From UBA4615 sp044371545 (GTDB lineage Bacteria > Pseudomonadota > Gammaproteobacteria > Burkholderiales > Burkholderiaceae_E): a stretch of 19,297 nt of DNA. The stretch is taken from NCBI GenBank assembly GCA_044371545.1, contig JBILTM010000091.1:1-19297 (forward strand), in the 5' to 3' direction. Under the pieces are notes generated by a model. The model did no database searches and was not told the origin of the DNA. It saw only the letters and a list, made by a program, of their open reading frames with translations. The translations under genes were made by a program, and so were the position numbers. Each line of letters opens with the position of its first letter. Positions within the stretch are counted from its first letter, which is position 1. Below, piece by piece: positions 17,231 through 19,297 of the stretch.

Positions 17231-18117
17231 TGCTTAACGTCCATCGCCGAACGCAGTCCGTCGGACAGCGTGTTGAACGAGATCGAGGTGATGAAGATCA
17301 TCACGCCCGGCAGCGCCGCGATCCAGGGCTGCGTGTAGATCGCCGTGCGCAGCGTGTTCAGCATCAGGCCCCACTCCGGCTCGGGCGGCTTGACGCCCAG
17401 GCCGAGGAACGACAGGCCCGAGGCGAGGATCATCGACACCGCGATCAGGCTGGTCGAGTAGACGAAGATCGGTCCGAGCACGTTGCCGAGCACGTGCACC
17501 TGCACGATCGTGAACGCGTCCGCCCCCGAGGCGCGCGCCGCCTCGACGAAGTCGCGGGTGCGCACCTGCGTCGTCACGCTCTCGGCGACCCGCGCGATCG
17601 GCGGTATGAAGACGATCGTCAGCGACAGCAGCGCGTTGAAGATGCCCGCCCCGAGCGCGCCCGACAGCGCGATCGCGAGCAGCACCGAAGGGAACGCGTA
17701 GAACACGTCGATCGTGCGCATGATCACCGTGTTGATCGTGCCGCCCGCGTAGCCGGCGAGCAGGCCCAGGCCGGTGCCGATCACGAAGGCGCAGAGCACC
17801 GGCGTGATGCCCATGAAGAGCGACAGCCGCGCGCCGATGATCAGCCGCGACATCATGTCCCGCCCGAGCTCGTCGGTGCCGAGCGGATAGCCCTCGGTGC
17901 CGATCGGCTTCAGGCGGTTCAGCATCGACGACTTGTAGGGATCGGCCGGCGTGAGCCACGGGCCGAACACCGCGAGCGCGAGCAGGACCAGGACCACCAG
18001 CGCGGCCGCGACCGCGACCGGGTCGCGCCGGAAGCGCCGGAACACGCTCACCCAGTAGCCCGGGCTGCGCTCGAAGATCGGCGCCGGGATCTTCGACGCG
18101 TCCACCGCGACGTTCAT
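17227..18117 (-). CDS. dppC: Dipeptide/oligopeptide ABC transporter permease (DppC type)
   Basis: A 296-residue inner-membrane permease. A cytoplasmic N-terminus ending in YWVSVFRRFRRDPVA is followed by a first span, VAAALVVLVLLALAVFGPWL. The family motif GTDELGRDMMSRLIIGARLS comes next, then about five more spans. The coupling loop DFVEAARASGADAFTIVQVH contacts the ATPases, and LSFLGLGVKPPEPEWG near the C-terminus is a DppC/OppC hallmark. The start at 18117 lies immediately after repeat copy 2 and overlaps the TGA of a 25-codon mini-ORF. Its first 11 bases are duplicated 74 bp upstream. Confidence 0.95.
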   Translation of the reverse strand: MNVAVDASKIPAPIFERSPGYWVSVFRRFRRDPVAVAAALVVLVLLALAVFGPWLTPADPYKSSMLNRLKPIGTEGYPLGTDELGRDMMSRLIIGARLSLFMGITPVLCAFVIGTGLGLLAGYAGGTINTVIMRTIDVFYAFPSVLLAIALSGALGAGIFNALLSLTIVFIPPIARVAESVTTQVRTRDFVEAARASGADAFTIVQVHVLGNVLGPIFVYSTSLIAVSMILASGLSFLGLGVKPPEPEWGLMLNTLRTAIYTQPWIAALPGVMIFITSISFNTLSDGLRSAMDVKQ

Positions 18118-18191
18118 GTCGCCCCCTTGGCGCCGCGCGCCGTCCCCCCGAGGGGGAGCGAACGTCTCCGATGCGATCGTGCGACGTTCAT
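18107..18191 (-). repeat. Dispersed GC repeat, copy 2, with flanking 11-bp direct repeats
   Basis: The 61-bp core at 18115-18175 matches copy 1 at 54 of 61 positions and carries the same CCCCC-CGA-GGGGG hairpin. GCGACGTTCAT occurs at 18107-18117 and again at 18181-18191, flanking 63 bp, like a target-site duplication that spans the dppC start codon. Confidence 0.93.
18114..18191 (-). CDS. Repeat-encoded 25-codon mini-ORF linking dppB to dppC
   Basis: The ATG (18191..18189) lies 2 nt after the dppB TAG and opens MNVARSHRRRSLPLGG..., ending TARGAKGAT. Its TGA (18116..18114) overlaps the dppC ATG. The first 11 bases, ATGAACGTCGC, equal the first 11 of dppC. The frame and C-terminal sequence match the mini-ORF before dppD. 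It probably relays ribosomes to dppC. Confidence 0.4.
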   Translation of the reverse strand: MNVARSHRRRSLPLGGTARGAKGAT

Positions 18192-18193
18192 CT

Positions 18194-19147
18194 CTAGCTC
18201 CGCGAGATCCGCGGATCCAGCGTGCTCTGCACGATGTCCACGATGAGGTTCAGCAGCACGAAGAACATCGCGAGCACCAGGATCGTCCCCTGCAGCAGCG
18301 GCAGGTCGCGCTGGAAGATCGCGCTGTTCAGCAGGAAGCCGGTGCCCGGCCACGAGAACACCGTCTCGATCAGGATCGAGCCGCCGAGCAGGTAGCCGAG
18401 CTGCAGGCCCATCACCGCGAGCGCGGTGGGCGCGACGTTCTTGACGACGTGGCGGAACACCCCGAAGTCGGTCAGGCCCTTGGCGCGCAGGCCGACGACG
18501 AACTCCTGCGCGAGCGTCTCGGCGACCAGCGCGCGCACGGTGCGCGAGATGATGCCCATCGGGATCACGCTCATCGTGACCGCCGGCAGGATCAGGTGCC
18601 TGATGTGCGCCCAGTCCCAGGCCCAGTCGCCCGAGCCGCCGGGTCCGGCGCCGGTGGCGGGCAGCCAGTTGAGCTGCACCGCGAAGACGATCACCAGCAC
18701 CATGCCGAGCCAGTAGTGCGGCACGCTGACGCCGATGACCGAGAGGAACGACGCCGCCTTGTCCGCCCACGAGTCGCGGAAGTAGCCGGCGACGAAGCCG
18801 AACAGGCAGCCGAAGAAGAAGCCGATCGCGGTCGCGACCGCCGCGAGGATCAGCGTGTTGCCCACCGCCTTCATCACCTCCGCGGTGACCGAGCGACCGG
18901 TGGCGATGGAGGTGCCGAGGTCGCCCTGCACCGCCCGACCGATCCAGCTCGCGAACTGCACCGGGTACGAGCGATCGAAGCCGTAGAGGGTGCGCATCTG
19001 CGCCTGCAGCTCGGCCGACGCGTCGGGCGGCAGCACCGAGACCAGCGGGTCGCCGGGCGCGAGGTGCACGAGCGCGAAGCACACCAGCGCCACGCCAAGC
19101 ATGATCGGCAGCGTGTAGAGGATCCGACGGGACAGGTAGACGATCAC
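18194..19147 (-). CDS. dppB: Dipeptide/oligopeptide ABC transporter permease (DppB type)
   Basis: A 317-residue inner-membrane permease beginning MIVYLSRRILYTLPIMLGVA, the usual DppB N-terminal span, followed by HLAPGDPL. About six spans are present. The coupling loop is FVVGLRAKGLTDFGVFRHVV, and VFSWPGTGFLLNSAIFQRDLPLLQG and LDPRISRS close the protein in the usual way. The start is GTG at 19147..19145; I see no good ribosome-binding site before it. It is first of the visible dppB-C-F-D operon. The binding-protein gene (dppA), expected next upstream, would lie beyond the right edge. Confidence 0.94.
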   Translation of the reverse strand: MIVYLSRRILYTLPIMLGVALVCFALVHLAPGDPLVSVLPPDASAELQAQMRTLYGFDRSYPVQFASWIGRAVQGDLGTSIATGRSVTAEVMKAVGNTLILAAVATAIGFFFGCLFGFVAGYFRDSWADKAASFLSVIGVSVPHYWLGMVLVIVFAVQLNWLPATGAGPGGSGDWAWDWAHIRHLILPAVTMSVIPMGIISRTVRALVAETLAQEFVVGLRAKGLTDFGVFRHVVKNVAPTALAVMGLQLGYLLGGSILIETVFSWPGTGFLLNSAIFQRDLPLLQGTILVLAMFFVLLNLIVDIVQSTLDPRISRS

Positions 19148-19189
19148 GGAGCGGTCCGGAAGCGGCGCGAGGAGGAAGATCCAGCGGGA

Positions 19190-19295
19190 CCCCCCGGGCG
19201 GGCCCGGCCGGGGGGAGCCCGCCGCGTGCCGGACGGGCCGGGCACGTGGCGGGCCGAATCGACGCGCCTGCGGCCTCTCGGCCGGGGCGCGTCGA
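19190..19295. repeat. Three tandem strong hairpins upstream of dppB
   Basis: CCCCCCGG/CCGGGGGG (19190-19197 and 19208-19215) is a perfect 8-bp stem. GCCCGCCGCGTGCC/GGCACGTGGCGGGC (19217-19230 and 19241-19254) gives 14 pairs with one G-U. TCGACGCGCC/GGCGCGTCGA (19259-19268 and 19286-19295) is a perfect 10-bp stem enclosing a second stem, CGGCC-TCTC-GGCCG. None has a T-tract. They occupy the whole gap from the dppB leader to the window edge. Confidence 0.85.
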
Positions 19296-19297
19296 CC

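Overview
The window is about 19.3 kb of very GC-rich DNA with tightly packed genes. Several features point to a betaproteobacterium, most likely in the Burkholderiales: the thrS-infC-rpmI-rplT block, an infC gene with an AUA-type start, a DUF1631 protein, and a short dispersed GC repeat carrying a CCCCCGAGGGGG hairpin core. Species cannot be named from the sequence.

Layout. Positions 1-3360 (minus strand) hold the translation operon thrS, infC, rpmI, rplT, read right to left. Upstream of it are a strong T-tract terminator, a tRNA-Val(GAC) gene with encoded CCA and its promoter (3403-3650). dgkA (diacylglycerol kinase) follows on the plus strand. Positions 4139-7008 carry a divergent Fe(III)-type ABC pair, a fused permease (minus) and an ATPase (plus). 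They share an 83-bp control region with a Fur-box-like site, and no binding protein gene is present. Positions 7028-9970 encode a long DUF1631 protein with an in-frame Pro-Glu hexamer repeat.

Positions 10052-13148 look like a plus-strand operon: a 43-codon leader ORF, a CaiB/BaiF family III CoA-transferase resembling mesaconyl-CoA C1-C4 transferase (Mct), and an acyl-CoA dehydrogenase with the long N-terminal extension of (2S)-methylsuccinyl-CoA dehydrogenase (Mcd). All three are joined by ATGA stop/start overlaps. Together they would take methylsuccinyl-CoA to mesaconyl-C1-CoA and then to mesaconyl-C4-CoA. A small unknown gene and a convergent CopZ-like metallochaperone follow.

Positions 13909-19147 (minus) are a peptide ABC transporter operon in the order dppB-dppC-dppF-dppD, ending in an amidase gene that is clearly broken: a stop codon sits at the catalytic lysine and there is an internal deletion/frameshift.

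The most unusual structure is in the dpp operon. A ~61-bp repeat (54/61 identical) lies immediately before the start codons of dppC and dppD. In both places the original start-codon region is duplicated on the far side as a 10-11 bp direct repeat. The duplicated upstream ATG opens a mini-ORF ending HRRRSLPLGGxARxAxGAT, whose TGA overlaps the true ATG. The element therefore seems to insert at start codons and rebuild stop/start coupling.
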